Below are positions 23,760 through 34,300 of a stretch of DNA of 60,000 nt, piece by piece (the first letter of the stretch is position 1; the number at the start of each line of letters is the position of its first letter). Origin of the DNA: Owenia fusiformis (lineage: Eukaryota; Annelida; Polychaeta; Sabellida; Oweniidae); contig CAIIXF020000006.1 in the NCBI GenBank assembly GCA_903813345.2, positions 30,734,024 to 30,794,023 of the forward strand. Direction: 5' to 3'. A model generated the notes under the pieces. That model was not told the origin of the DNA, ran no database searches, and worked only from the letters and a program-made list of their open reading frames with translations. Position numbers and translations under genes: made by a program.

Positions 23760-23985
23760 GGGCACTTTAAATAAATCCCTGGGGATTTTTTAAAAATTGG
23801 CATCTTAGACTTAATTTGGCCGTTTTTACCAATCATCAATTTAAAACGGTCATCAAATTAAGTAATGTGCAAAGTAACACACGGAAAAGTTTCTGAACAA
23901 AATTCCTGGGGATTTTTTCAACAATTGGCAGAGATTTAATTTGGCTGTTTTTTATCAATCCCCATTTTAAAAACGGCCATCAACT
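23760..23985 (+). repeat. Tandem duplication of about 120 bp
   Basis: CCTGGGGATTTTTT, TTGGC, TTAATTTGGC and AACGG(T/C)CATCAA recur in the same order at about 23778-23866 and 23906-23984. Non-coding. Confidence 0.6.
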
Positions 23986-24022
23986 TCATGAGGAGTCAGT
24001 CACCCCCCCACTCTATTACAGC

Positions 24023-24458
24023 TAGTGTTGTCGCGATGTGCCATAATCGTACATCGATGCATCGGCAATTTTCAGTAGTAAACATCGATGCACATCGCGA
24101 AAAAGTCCGAGAAAAGTGCACTGAAATACCGAACGATAATGCACTAAAATACCGAACATCCGGTACATCCGGGAACTTCTAGTAAGGGTGAAATGAAAGT
24201 AAAGTATTTTTTTAGATTAATGGTTCATTTCGACTAGCTAAAACAGTTTTAAAGCGAAAGAATATCAGAAAACATTGGAAAATGAAATAAGACATGAGAA
24301 AGGTAAGCGATTTGCGTCAAAATAAGATAAGAACGGGTGATTTTTAGCAAATTATTTTTTTTTAAAAACATCGATGTTTTGTTTCAGACATCGATGCATC
24401 GCCAGAATCAGCTTTGGCGATGTATATCGCGATGTATCGATTAATCGCGACAACACTA
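24023..24458. mobile_element. hAT-type MITE, 436 bp, with 8-bp target duplication
   Basis: Termini TAGTGTTGTCGCGAT and ATCGCGACAACACTA are inverted, and the 8-bp sequence ATTACAGC is duplicated at 24015-24022 and 24459-24466. An 8-bp duplication with TAG-type ends is the hAT signature. Interior carries several ACATCGATG(T/C)ATCG palindromes near both ends. No transposase. Confidence 0.88.
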
Positions 24459-24529
24459 ATTACAGCCCTGGGATTATAATACCCTGTAAGAAATAATACT
24501 TGACAGGGATGCAGATACTAATCACTGTT

Positions 24530-25340
24530 CCACAGCTGGATGACTCTAACTGCAGATCATTCAAGATGGTATCCGAAATTCTTTCGTTTTCGACAAACCT
24601 TAGATTTCAGCTAAATTAAGATGAATCTTGATTCCAAAAGTTTCCCCATGCAAACTAATAAAACTACTGTAGATTGGGTTAATTTGGCGCCCGCTTTAAT
24701 TTGGCGAATTTGGCGAAATTGAAAAATTCGCCAATATAAATCTCCGCCAAAATTTAGAAAGAATCCCCGGGAATCATCTAGGGTATTTCGTCCAGTGTAT
24801 TTAGGTCACTTCCGGTTTATTTTTTCCAAAAATATGAAAAAATGTCTCTCATAAATTGGCTCAGAACTGGTCAGTCACTCATTTATACTCAGGGAAAAGT
24901 AGCAGCATCAATTGAGGTGTAAAATGTAAAGGATGATCTAACAAAAATGTACAAACGTGGTGAATATCGGCCAGTGGTCCTCAAAAGAAAAAATGAACAT
25001 AGCCAAACATGCCCATTTACATGGTAATTCGCAAACAGCGCGTAAGTTTAACATTCCATTAAAATTTTTTTGCATATCCGCCAAATTAAATAGCCGCCAA
25101 TATGCCAAAAATGGCAAAATCGCCAAATTAAGTAGCGCCAAATTAACCCAATCTACAGTATATCACGGTTGTTAGAGCATGTATCTGTGGTTGTTTACAA
25201 TCTTAGATTTGCATGGCAAAAGTTTTGGAATCCAGATCCAACTTTGTTTAGCTGAAATCGGAGGTTTGTCAAAAACAAAAGAATTTCAGCAACCATCTTG
25301 AATGACGCTAACTGCAGTTAAGAGTCATCCAGCTATGGAA
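24530..25340. mobile_element. Fold-back element enclosing a second TIR element
   Basis: The left arm (about 24531-24655: AGCTGGATGACTC, AACTGCAG, TTCAAGATGG, GACAAACCT, GATTTCAGCTAAA) is the inverted copy of the right arm (about 25198-25338). The arms are diverged but collinear over about 130 bp. The centre is occupied by the TIR element at 24667-25158. Confidence 0.7.
24667..25158. mobile_element. Tc1/mariner-type MITE, 492 bp
   Basis: Left CTGTAGATTGGGTTAATTTG and right end with its reverse complement, flanked by TA (24665-24666, 25159-25160). Inner sequence repeats TTGGCG/CGCCAA motifs on both sides. It sits at the centre of the larger fold-back at 24530-25340. Confidence 0.85.
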
Positions 25341-25370
25341 TAGTGACTTATGTTTTATCTTGGTAAATAC

Positions 25371-25502
25371 ATCACAGATGTTATCTAGTTCAACATCGTT
25401 AAACTCAATAATGGCGTTACTATTAGGAATTTTCTTGGGGCCGTTATTTAACCTCTTTTCTATTCTTTCCTTTGATGCAAGTTCTGGATCCATCGAAACC
25501 AT
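25371..25502 (-). CDS. Candidate first coding exon, unknown protein
   Basis: Minus-strand ATG at 25502-25500 in a favourable context (CAAAATGG) opens 44 codons rich in charged residues (starts MVSMDPELASKERIEKRL, later NAIIEFNDVELDNICD), ending at a GT donor (GAT|GTATTT). The composition looks like genuine protein, unlike the AT-driven frames nearby. Beyond the donor the frame runs on into the right arm of the fold-back at 25198-25338, which argues that the coding part stops before it. I do not recognise the family and could not link a second exon. Confidence 0.35.
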
Positions 25503-27301
25503 TTTGCCGCGATAACATGCAATTGATACTTGACAATAATATAAAAACACATAACATCAAGCGATTTAACACAATATAATTGTGTTAATGTTCATTTATA
25601 CTCGTAAAATGAGGCTAACACTTACCGATCTCTAAAATGACATTTCCGCATGTCCGTCATTGTGTCTGTTCGTCCGAGGGTCCCGGATCGTAAAATTAAA
25701 CTATTAGCGAAACGAAATTGTTGTCAAATAGATTGATAATTATTATCGCGATTACTTGCATTAAAAGATAAATTTTGAGGATAACAGGTATCTTTGATTG
25801 ATTTATATAGCGCGTGTATACACGCAAAATAGTTATTAATTGCAAACCTACTATTTGTAAATGCAGTTCCGCGATGACGGTTAATTTCAGATACGATTTG
25901 CAATTTCGATGTTACCGAAACCATGGGCTCTATCAGGGTGGTAGAGCCCATGCCGAAACTGACCGACATTTTCGTTATATTCCAAACCTGTCTCCAATAT
26001 TTCGTAATTATGCATCAATAGGGTCTAAGGGGGATACGGGATGGTGTGTATGTATTCATAAGGTATGTATGCATGCTTGAATCACATTCTTTGTGTAATG
26101 TTACCATGGTTTCAGGGTTTAATTAGTTCCGCTTGTCGAAACCTGCGGAACGATTAAATTAACGCTTCAAGGGCAAAATGATCATGGAGGTTAGACCTAG
26201 CCGGGGCCATAAGACATGTCAGATAAGAAACGAGGCCCAGGCTAGGTCTAATGTTGTTGGACTAAGATGTTGTCCAGATCATTTTGTAGTAGGATCTCAT
26301 AGGCTCAAAGAATATTTATTGAGCTACTGATCCTACTTACTCCAAAAGAATCTGGCCGGGATCTATGAAATACATCTTTTAATATTTGTTACTGATTACT
26401 CCCTGCTCAGAGAAATGGAAATTCACAATCATGTGACAATCACATTCGAGTCGACATTGAATTTCGTTTGTTTTGAGCACAATTATTTTTAATTGGGTCA
26501 AAATTCACAGCACAAATTACAAATTATAAATCTATTTGGTCAAACATATTCTACAAACCTACCTGCTTTATGTGGAAAGTGAATGTGACTCACACTTGGC
26601 TCACATTTGTAGTACTGGTAACTATAAAACGGAAAAAATGTTGAGGTCAATTTTGTTGACTTGTCTTTTTACACATTCCAATCTTTGTCATAAAACAGAA
26701 TCATTTAGCATTTTCTCATTTGATCCAAAAGATAACAAGAACTTGAAAGTTGTTTCATATGTTTAAGAAATGCATGTTCTATACTGAATTTAATTGATCA
26801 AGGTTGGAAAAATAATAGATTCTAAAAACAGAGATATTGGAATGTGTAAAAATCCATCATGGCGAACACGTGTGGAAAAAACTTTTAAAATCGTGTTTGG
26901 TATGTTTTTAAGCATATTTAGATTATTTTGTATATTTATAATGTTTTAGAAATTAACTTGCGATTTGTTGTTATTCATCATGTGATTACTTTTAAAGAAT
27001 TATGTTTTGGATAGTCAAAATTATATTTTTTGTTGTTTTTCATGATTATTTTGGTGATTTCATTTTTATTTGGAGTAGATTTAGATCTACCAGTGATGAT
27101 CATAGCACTAGGCCTAGCAGGTGGGGCTGGACTAAGAATTGGGTTATTTCCATGATGGTATGACAGTAGACAATAATTGTAAAGTAATTCTAAAGGTAGA
27201 TTTCCTGACGCATTTTTGGAGACCCTATCTGTTGCAAGACTAACGCCTGCCCCCGGGGGGTTCACTCTAAAAATCAGTTGGTGAGGTCTGGGATAAATCA
27301 C
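25503..27301. other. No firm gene
   Basis: Contains a GC-richer stretch at 25640-26060, possibly promoter sequence for the exon at 25371-25502, and an imperfect inverted pair GGTTAGACCTAGCC/GGCTAGGTCTAA (26190-26205, 26242-26253). Frames of 81-107 codons exist on the minus strand (25969-25724, 27301-26978) but show no recognisable domain. Confidence 0.35.
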
Positions 27302-27699
27302 CTAAAAAGTGAATCTTATAGTATATATATGGTATTAAGAGGCATATTTTAAAATAATTAATCATTTACAGAGAATAAGTTCTTTGAATCACGATAAAAA
27401 ACAATTTAGACCGGATAGGAGAGGCTAAAATAGAAAAATATTTAAAAGTGGATTCTAGTAAACATTCGCTGAAAAAACCACAATAAAGAAGTTCACAGGA
27501 GTGAAAAACTAAAAAGTGAATCTCATAGTATATATATGGTATTAAGAGGCATATTTTAAAATAATTAATCATTTACAGAGAATAAGTTCTTTGAATCACG
27601 ATAAAAAACAATTTAGACCGGATAGGAGAGGCTAAAATAGAAAAATATTTAAAAGTGGATTCTAGTAAACATTCGCTGAAAAAACCACAATAAAGAAGT
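27302..27699 (+). repeat. Tandem duplication, 191 bp x 2
   Basis: 27302-27492 and 27509-27699 are the same sequence apart from one visible change (AATCTTATAG against AATCTCATAG), separated by 16 bp (CACAGGAGTGAAAAAC). Near-identity implies a recent event. Confidence 0.92.
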
Positions 27700-27719
27700 T
27701 ATAAATTAAACATAAAGGC

Positions 27720-28333
27720 TATGGTCGCGTCAGGCTTCAACGTTAACACTTCCACGGTCATGAGAGGCCTTGCAATATAATACAGCATTGTCACGGTTAT
27801 ACCAAGCTGTCACGGTTATACCAGGCTTACACAATAACACTACCACGGTCATGGCAGGATCCTTGCGATACTTAAAAACACTGAATAACATGGTGGCGGT
27901 TGTGGCAGACATAAGTCTTGCAATAGATAACATGTGCATTTTTGTTTTTTACACACTCGATTGTACAGGATAGAAATAAATGACTAAGCTGGACACCAAT
28001 CCCAAAAGTCACCCGATTTCATTGTGATTATAAGTCAAAAAAGCATTCTTGAGTTTCAAATTGACTTCTAAAATAACTTGAAACCATCTTCTAATTTATT
28101 CCACTTGCCTTTTATTGTTTCTCCAAATATATTCTTTGAAAATCGAATTTGAATGGTGTTAATCAGGGGGTCATTAACAGAACTTTCGTAAAGTTATGAA
28201 TTTGCAAATCAATTGTTGATTTTACGAATTTGGTAAAGTTATGAAAAAATGACGTCACATGCTTTCGTTCGTCACTTAATAGTAACTCAGACCCTTTCGT
28301 AACTTTGCGAACGGCATATTTCTCATTCATTTC
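27720..28333. other. No gene seen
   Basis: Carries short repeats of GTCACGGTTATACCA (27791-27830) and CCACGGTCATG (27752, 27843). Otherwise featureless. Confidence 0.4.
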
Positions 28334-29124
28334 TTATGTACGGAAAGCGAAAGGGGATATACCACAGAATTTAAAATTCAATGGAGTTTTAACATGGGAG
28401 TGATATCACACACCGCGGCCCAGTCAGATATATTTTTGCGCACTTTATTTATTTAATTCACTTTGCACAACGCGCCCCCTGTAATTCATTCAGTGCGCAA
28501 TTAAAAATTGTTTATGAGTGATATCGCACACCGCGGCCCAGTAAGATCGAGCTTCGCACTTTATTTATTAACACACTCAAAATATCGCGCTGAAGCTTGT
28601 AAATGCTGGCGCGATGTAATTATAGTTTTCTGTTAATAAATGCCCAACAAGAAACGGTAGCACAACGAATTCAACTTTTTTCGAAAGACTGCAGACTTGA
28701 CCTGCAAAATTGTAATTTTGGATCACAGTGATGCCTCTAGAGAGGATATCTATGAGAATTACAGATTATAGTGCGCAGAATTATAAAGTCAAACTGACCT
28801 CAAAATGGCAGTACACAGTGTACACTGCCATCTTTCAATAAAGTAACTACAGACCTTCGTATACAAAATACCAGAATGATTGATGTAATACCTGTATACC
28901 ATTTCTTCTGGGAGAAGGAAAGTTCCTATATGTATTCCATGGCCGTAGCCAGGGGGCCTCACCCCCCTCCCCCTTGCCAAATATTCATTCAAAATCATGC
29001 AGTTTTTCACCATTCTTAGCACTTTTCGCATGATTTTTTTGCCATAACTGTCAAAAAGGTCCCCCCTCTTGGCAAAATCTCCCCCTTGGTAAAACCACTC
29101 CCCCAGGTTAATCCAGCATACGGT

Positions 29125-29925
29125 CAATCATGCATTTTATTGTATTGTACTGCATTGTATTGTATTGCACTGCATTGTATTCTATTGCATTATATTGTAC
29201 TGTATTGCACTGTATTATATTATATTGCACTGCATTGTACTTTATTACACTGCATTGTATTGTACAGCAGTGTACTACATTGTATTGCACTGTATTGAAC
29301 TGCGATGTATTGTATTGCACTGTATTGTATTGCAATGCATTGAACTGCGATGTATTATATTGCACTGTATTGTATTGCACTGCACTGTATTGAACTGCGA
29401 TGTATTGTATTGCACTGTACCACATTGTATTGCACTGCATTGTATTGAAATGAACTACATTGTAACTGTATTGTATTTTATTTCACTGCATTGCACTACA
29501 TTGTATTGCACTGTATTGAACTGAATTGTATTGCATTGCACTGCATTGTATTGCACTGTACCACATTGTATTGCACTGTATTGTATTGAAATGAACTACA
29601 TTGTATTGCACTGCACGACATTGTTTTGCATTGTATGGCATTGCACTGCATTTTATTGTATTATATTGCACTACATTGTATTGTATCATATTGCACTGCA
29701 TTTTTTGCATCATATTATACTGCTTTGTATTGCATCATATTACACTATATTGTATTGCATCATATTGCACTGCATTGTATTGCATCATATTGCTCTGCAT
29801 TGTATTGCATCATATTGCACCGCATTGTATTACATCATATTGCACCACATTGTATTATATCATATTGCACCACATTGTATTACATCATATTGCACTCCAT
29901 TGTATTGCATCATATTCCGTATTTA
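29125..29925 (+). repeat. Degenerate pentanucleotide (TATTG/CACTG) satellite
   Basis: About 800 bp built from 5-bp words TATTG, CACTG, CATTG and GTATT in runs such as TGTATTGCACTGCATTG. Because the 5-bp period creates stop-poor reading in several frames on both strands, long Tyr/Cys/Ile/Leu-rich frames appear everywhere; they are artefacts. From 29690 a 25-bp higher pattern ending in CATCATATTGCAC dominates. Confidence 0.95.
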
Positions 29926-30335
29926 CCATTTCGGTTACAGTTTTATTACATAAAATGTTATTTATAAGATTATAATTTTCAAACATTGAAAATGTTTTAT
30001 ACAATATCACTTAAAAGATATGAAATGGCCCAAAATAATATATTTTCAATGGAACCCTTTGCAAGGGTCACTTCAACATAACGCCACGTGTAATCTGTAT
30101 GCATACGCCCTCTCATATTGCACCACATTGTATTACATCATATTGCACTCCATTGTATTGCATCATATTCCGTATTTACCATTTCGGTTACAGTTTTATT
30201 ACATAAAATGTTATTTATAAGATTATAATTTTCAAACATTGAAAATGTTTTATACATTATCACTTAAAAGATATGAAATGGCCCAAAATAATATATTTTC
30301 AACGCCACGTGTAATCTGTATGCATACGCCCTCTT
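29860..30335 (+). repeat. Segmental tandem duplication, about 250 bp
   Basis: The end of the pentanucleotide tract plus its right flank (ATTCCGTATTTACCATTTCG ... ACGCCACGTGTAATCTG) occurs at about 29863-30112 and again at about 30113-30333. The second copy lacks about 31 bp present in the first (30051-30081). Confidence 0.85.
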
Positions 30336-31356
30336 TTAATGAACATTATCTTTGAAACCATATTAGAATCGAATCTAATAAAAGTGCGCATCATGGTCCT
30401 GGATGTACTGCGCGCTAGAATCGGGAAATCTCAAAGTTCTCCTCGTTAGAGCCATCAAAATTATCCAAAATTGTCATTTCGCTGGTTCACTCCGCAGTCT
30501 TTCGAAAAAAATCAAATTTGTGGTGCCACGAATTTTTATTCGTTATTTATTCACAGATAATCATTTTTTCATCGCGCACTGAATGCCGGAATTTCTGCGC
30601 ACTTTATTTTAATTAACTTTGCACAACGCGGCCCCTGTAATTCATTCAGTGCGCGATGAAATCTATCTGACTGGGCCGCAGTGTGTGATATCACTCTCAT
30701 GTTAAAACTCCATTGGATTTTGAATTATGCGCATGTCCCCTATCGCTTTCCGTACTTATGTAAGGTATACAGTTTGACAAAAACAAATTGTTTTTTATAT
30801 GCATGCAAAGTTTCAAGCTGAAATATCCACTAATTCTTACATGATTAGCAGATATGTTTCTGAGCTGGGAATCTTTGAGACCGGTTTAACCACAGAGCGC
30901 AATTATATTAAAAAATGACATCATGTTTTTATTTGTCCTAAATAATTACAAGAAGTAATCAATATTAGGCTACTTCAAATCTTTTAGATTGCTATTTTGA
31001 ATTTTCACCCAGTTATAAATAATGTCAGACATTGTATGTAACATATTGGAACTGTTTTAAAAAATGGCAGAACCCAGTGATTTAATTTTCACTATTCAGT
31101 TATGTAGCTAAGCCATTGGCTAAAGACTTGAGTAAGGTATTTCAGCCCTCTGAAAATGACTGAAAAATAGTTATAAGTTGTTCTTTCAGAAATGTCACTG
31201 AACAGAATATTTTTTTAAATATTTTTCAGAAAATGTGATTGTATGACACACTTATACTCAAAATTCTTTCACTGATCTCAGTCCAATTCACTTTGCAATT
31301 TTCTGTTTCAGGACTGTTAAACATTTCCTTTTAAACATAAACTCAAAGATTGAAGG

Positions 31357-34300
31357 ATGACATCTCTAGAACCAAAACCAGCCAAAAAGAAGCAGAGAAA
31401 AAGAGATCTCAAATTTCCTGAAGATCAGTCAACAAAAAAAGAAACATTTACTTTGGATGTTGATAAGATCATTAGGACTAAAAACTTCAGTAGGGGACCA
31501 GATATAAAAAAGAATTATACTTTTAGTGGTGAGAAAGGACATCGTAAGAAGGATAAAGGTGTTAAGAATGTTTTACCAAATAAAAGTTCACAGACTCAAA
31601 TATTAAAAGGAAAGGGTTTGAAAAACCAGACAGGGAGATTACAAGGAACACAACAGAAACATGGCAAACCGATAAAGAGCAGATTTCAAGACCGAAAGGT
31701 ATTTTTATACTTGATATAAATGATGCTTTTTCAACATGTGATTCTTTGAATGTTCTTTTGTTTTTACCTTTTATTAGTACATGTATATAGTACAAGCACC
31801 TTGGCTAGGTTCGGTTGTCCATATGTACATATAGGCTTTGACATTGCATTCAAGTCACTGTTATTCTAATATATATGTATTGCAGACTGACCCCTATCCT
31901 GGTGATGCTCCTATCCCAATCCAGAGGCTACAGAAATACAAAAGAGGCGAGGATAAATATCTGGTAAGTTGTATTTATACATGCACTTAGTAACACATAC
32001 GGACACATTCCACTTTGCCTTGAAGAATTGAGTAGCTGATAATGTGAATTCAATTATTTTAAAGTTATCAAATAGAATGTCCATTGGGTATGGATGCACT
32101 ATTGCATTAAGCTAGTTTCACAAAACATGAATCTACAGTGCTGCATACAAACCCTCAAGTCTGCTCAGAAATGCTAGTGTTCACAATGAAAACCATTTGA
32201 TTTTAAAATCACATTCCGACAGCATCTCAAGCATTAATATTTCTATTTTAGGGAGATATGAAGAACCAATTTGAAACAAAAAAGCTTAAATTCAGGGAAA
32301 AGAAGATTTCAGATGCAGTTAAACAGGCAGCAAGGACAGAGACATTACTCAATGAACAGCCAGGGTATGCTATAACTATACATGTACTTCAAATGGTCCA
32401 GTCATATCACTTATGGCAAATTGACAATTGTACCACTGGGGTCATTGACAGAAAGTTTGTAAAAGTTAGAACTCCATTGTTCTATTTGTCGTTATAACTT
32501 TGGTTACAACAATTTATCTTGCAATTCTTAGTTTCTGTTCATGACAATAGATAACTTATGCTGAAGACTTAGTGCATACAGGGCAACATAAACGGTGATC
32601 TTTCTAGGTTTTTTTCTCCACAGGATACTAAATCCTTGTTTCAAGGCAGAGTCTGGACAAAATTCCTCAACATTTCACACCTTTGGGATGATGCAAACAT
32701 AGTCAACAGGGTGGCACATCATTTTTAGATTCTCAGCTGGGTACAGCACCTAGTAGCTCTATTGCTTGGGAGATCATAGATAAACACACAATTGATGACT
32801 CAGGTTTTTATGTCACCACCAAAAGTGGTGACATATTGTTATATTCTCCAACTTTTTTCGTGTTCATCGGTTGGTGTTTGATGGTTGGTGTTTGTAACAA
32901 ATGGCTTGTGATAACATTTTGCATGTTAATGTTTTGTAATAGATTCAATTTCAAGTCTAGGTATTGTCAACATGAATAAAAATATACAATCTGGGGTCAT
33001 ACAAAATATAGTCTATCATACAGTCATATGCGCTAATCTTTTCTGTTGAATATACTTGTATGATGTCATATGCGCTAATCTCTTCTGTTGAATATACTTG
33101 TATGATGTCATATGCATTACTCTCTTCTGTTGAATATACTTGTATGATGTCATATGCGCTAATCTCTTCTGTTTTATATACTTGTATGATGTCATATGCA
33201 TTACTCTCTTCTGTTGAATATACTTGTATGATGTCATATGCATTACTCTCTTCTGTTGAATATACTTGTATGATGTCAAATGCGCTAATCTCTTCTGTTT
33301 TATATAGGTTCTTGGAGGTGGGGGCTGATGAAGACATTACGACAATTACACAGCATGACATCTCAAATGCAGTTGACATCACCAGTGCACAGAAGGTAAC
33401 AATGTCAAAAATCAACAAGGCTATATTATTAAAAAGACTAAATGCATGTTAAGCATTGACTTTTAACAGTACACAGTACCTGTACATTTTGAACAAAATA
33501 GATACTTTTTACTACAGTTTCGTCAAGGTGAAACTGACTTATAACAGAATACAATACATACAATAAGGCACACAAATACTATTTCACCCATGGTAAAAAG
33601 CATGAGATTAAATAATTGTTTTGTAATTTGGAAACCTGTATATTCGAACACCTTTTTAATCAGAGCACCTGTAAATGTGAACACTTTCTCAGTCCAAAAT
33701 AATCTCCCATTGAATCACAAGTTTATAAAGCCAGGAAATGTGAACACCTGCTAATCTTAAGACTCTGTGGTCAGTCCCAGAGGTGTTCACATTAGAAAGG
33801 TGTTACTGTACATTGATTCCTAATAATTATGACTAATTTTTTTGTTTACAGTACTTTGAGTTAAAGCTTAAGCAATTTGGTCCCTATAGAGCTAATTATA
33901 GTAGGAATGGAAGATACCTCCTAATGGCTGGCAACTTGGGCCATGTGGCTGCTATGGACTGGCAGACCAAGAAACTCATGTGTGAATTCAATGCAATGGA
34001 GGCAGTCACAGATGCCAAGTAAGCATAGAGCAGCAAAATTTATATCCTCTTGTTCCTCATTTTTATTACACTTTTTAAAAGTGCTACAATGTCTCCCGAT
34101 GCTGATGGGCTTGTATGCATCTGTCTGGGCAGGTGTGTGGTTTGACACCACATTCAGCTTGTCATCGAAATTCCAGAAAGACTGCTTAACTGTATAACCT
34201 AAAAAATGACTAGATCAGATTAGATTTTGGGCGTGCTGGGTAAATTACAATGGTAGCTGATTTGCTCTTTTAGAGTGCTCATCACTGTGTCTTGCTAATG

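Larger units (their letters stand above)
28334..30768. mobile_element. Large fold-back element, 2.4 kb
   Basis: Left arm (28334-28520) with TACGGAAAGCGA, AATGGAGTTTTAACATG, GTGATATCACACACCGCGGC and CTGTAATTCATTCAGTGCGC is matched in inverse order by the right arm (30590-30768). Pairing also links CGAAAGACTGCAG (28681-28693) with CTGCAGTCTTTCG-like sequence at 30494-30506, and the terminal arm has an internal near-duplicate at 28514-28560. The interior holds the pentanucleotide tract 29125-29925 and a duplicated segment. No transposase frame. Confidence 0.65.

Noticed and set aside
25724-25969. 81-codon minus-strand frame upstream of the candidate exon at 25371-25502
   Set aside because: Overlaps a plus-strand frame of similar size in a GC-richer stretch; no motif supports either.
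26978-27301. 107-codon minus-strand frame
   Set aside because: The first half looks somewhat protein-like, but the end is Asn/Lys/Tyr-rich AT-driven sequence and no family is recognisable.
29086-29967. Many overlapping Tyr/Cys/Ile/Leu-rich frames of 70-140 codons on both strands
   Set aside because: They all arise from the 5-bp repeat, which contains few stops in any frame. Multiple frames are open over the same DNA and none has non-repeat sequence or splice context.
33007-33307. Regular direct repeats that could suggest a CRISPR array
   Set aside because: Units abut with no unique spacers, lie in a eukaryotic intron, and the last unit is a splice acceptor. It is a minisatellite.
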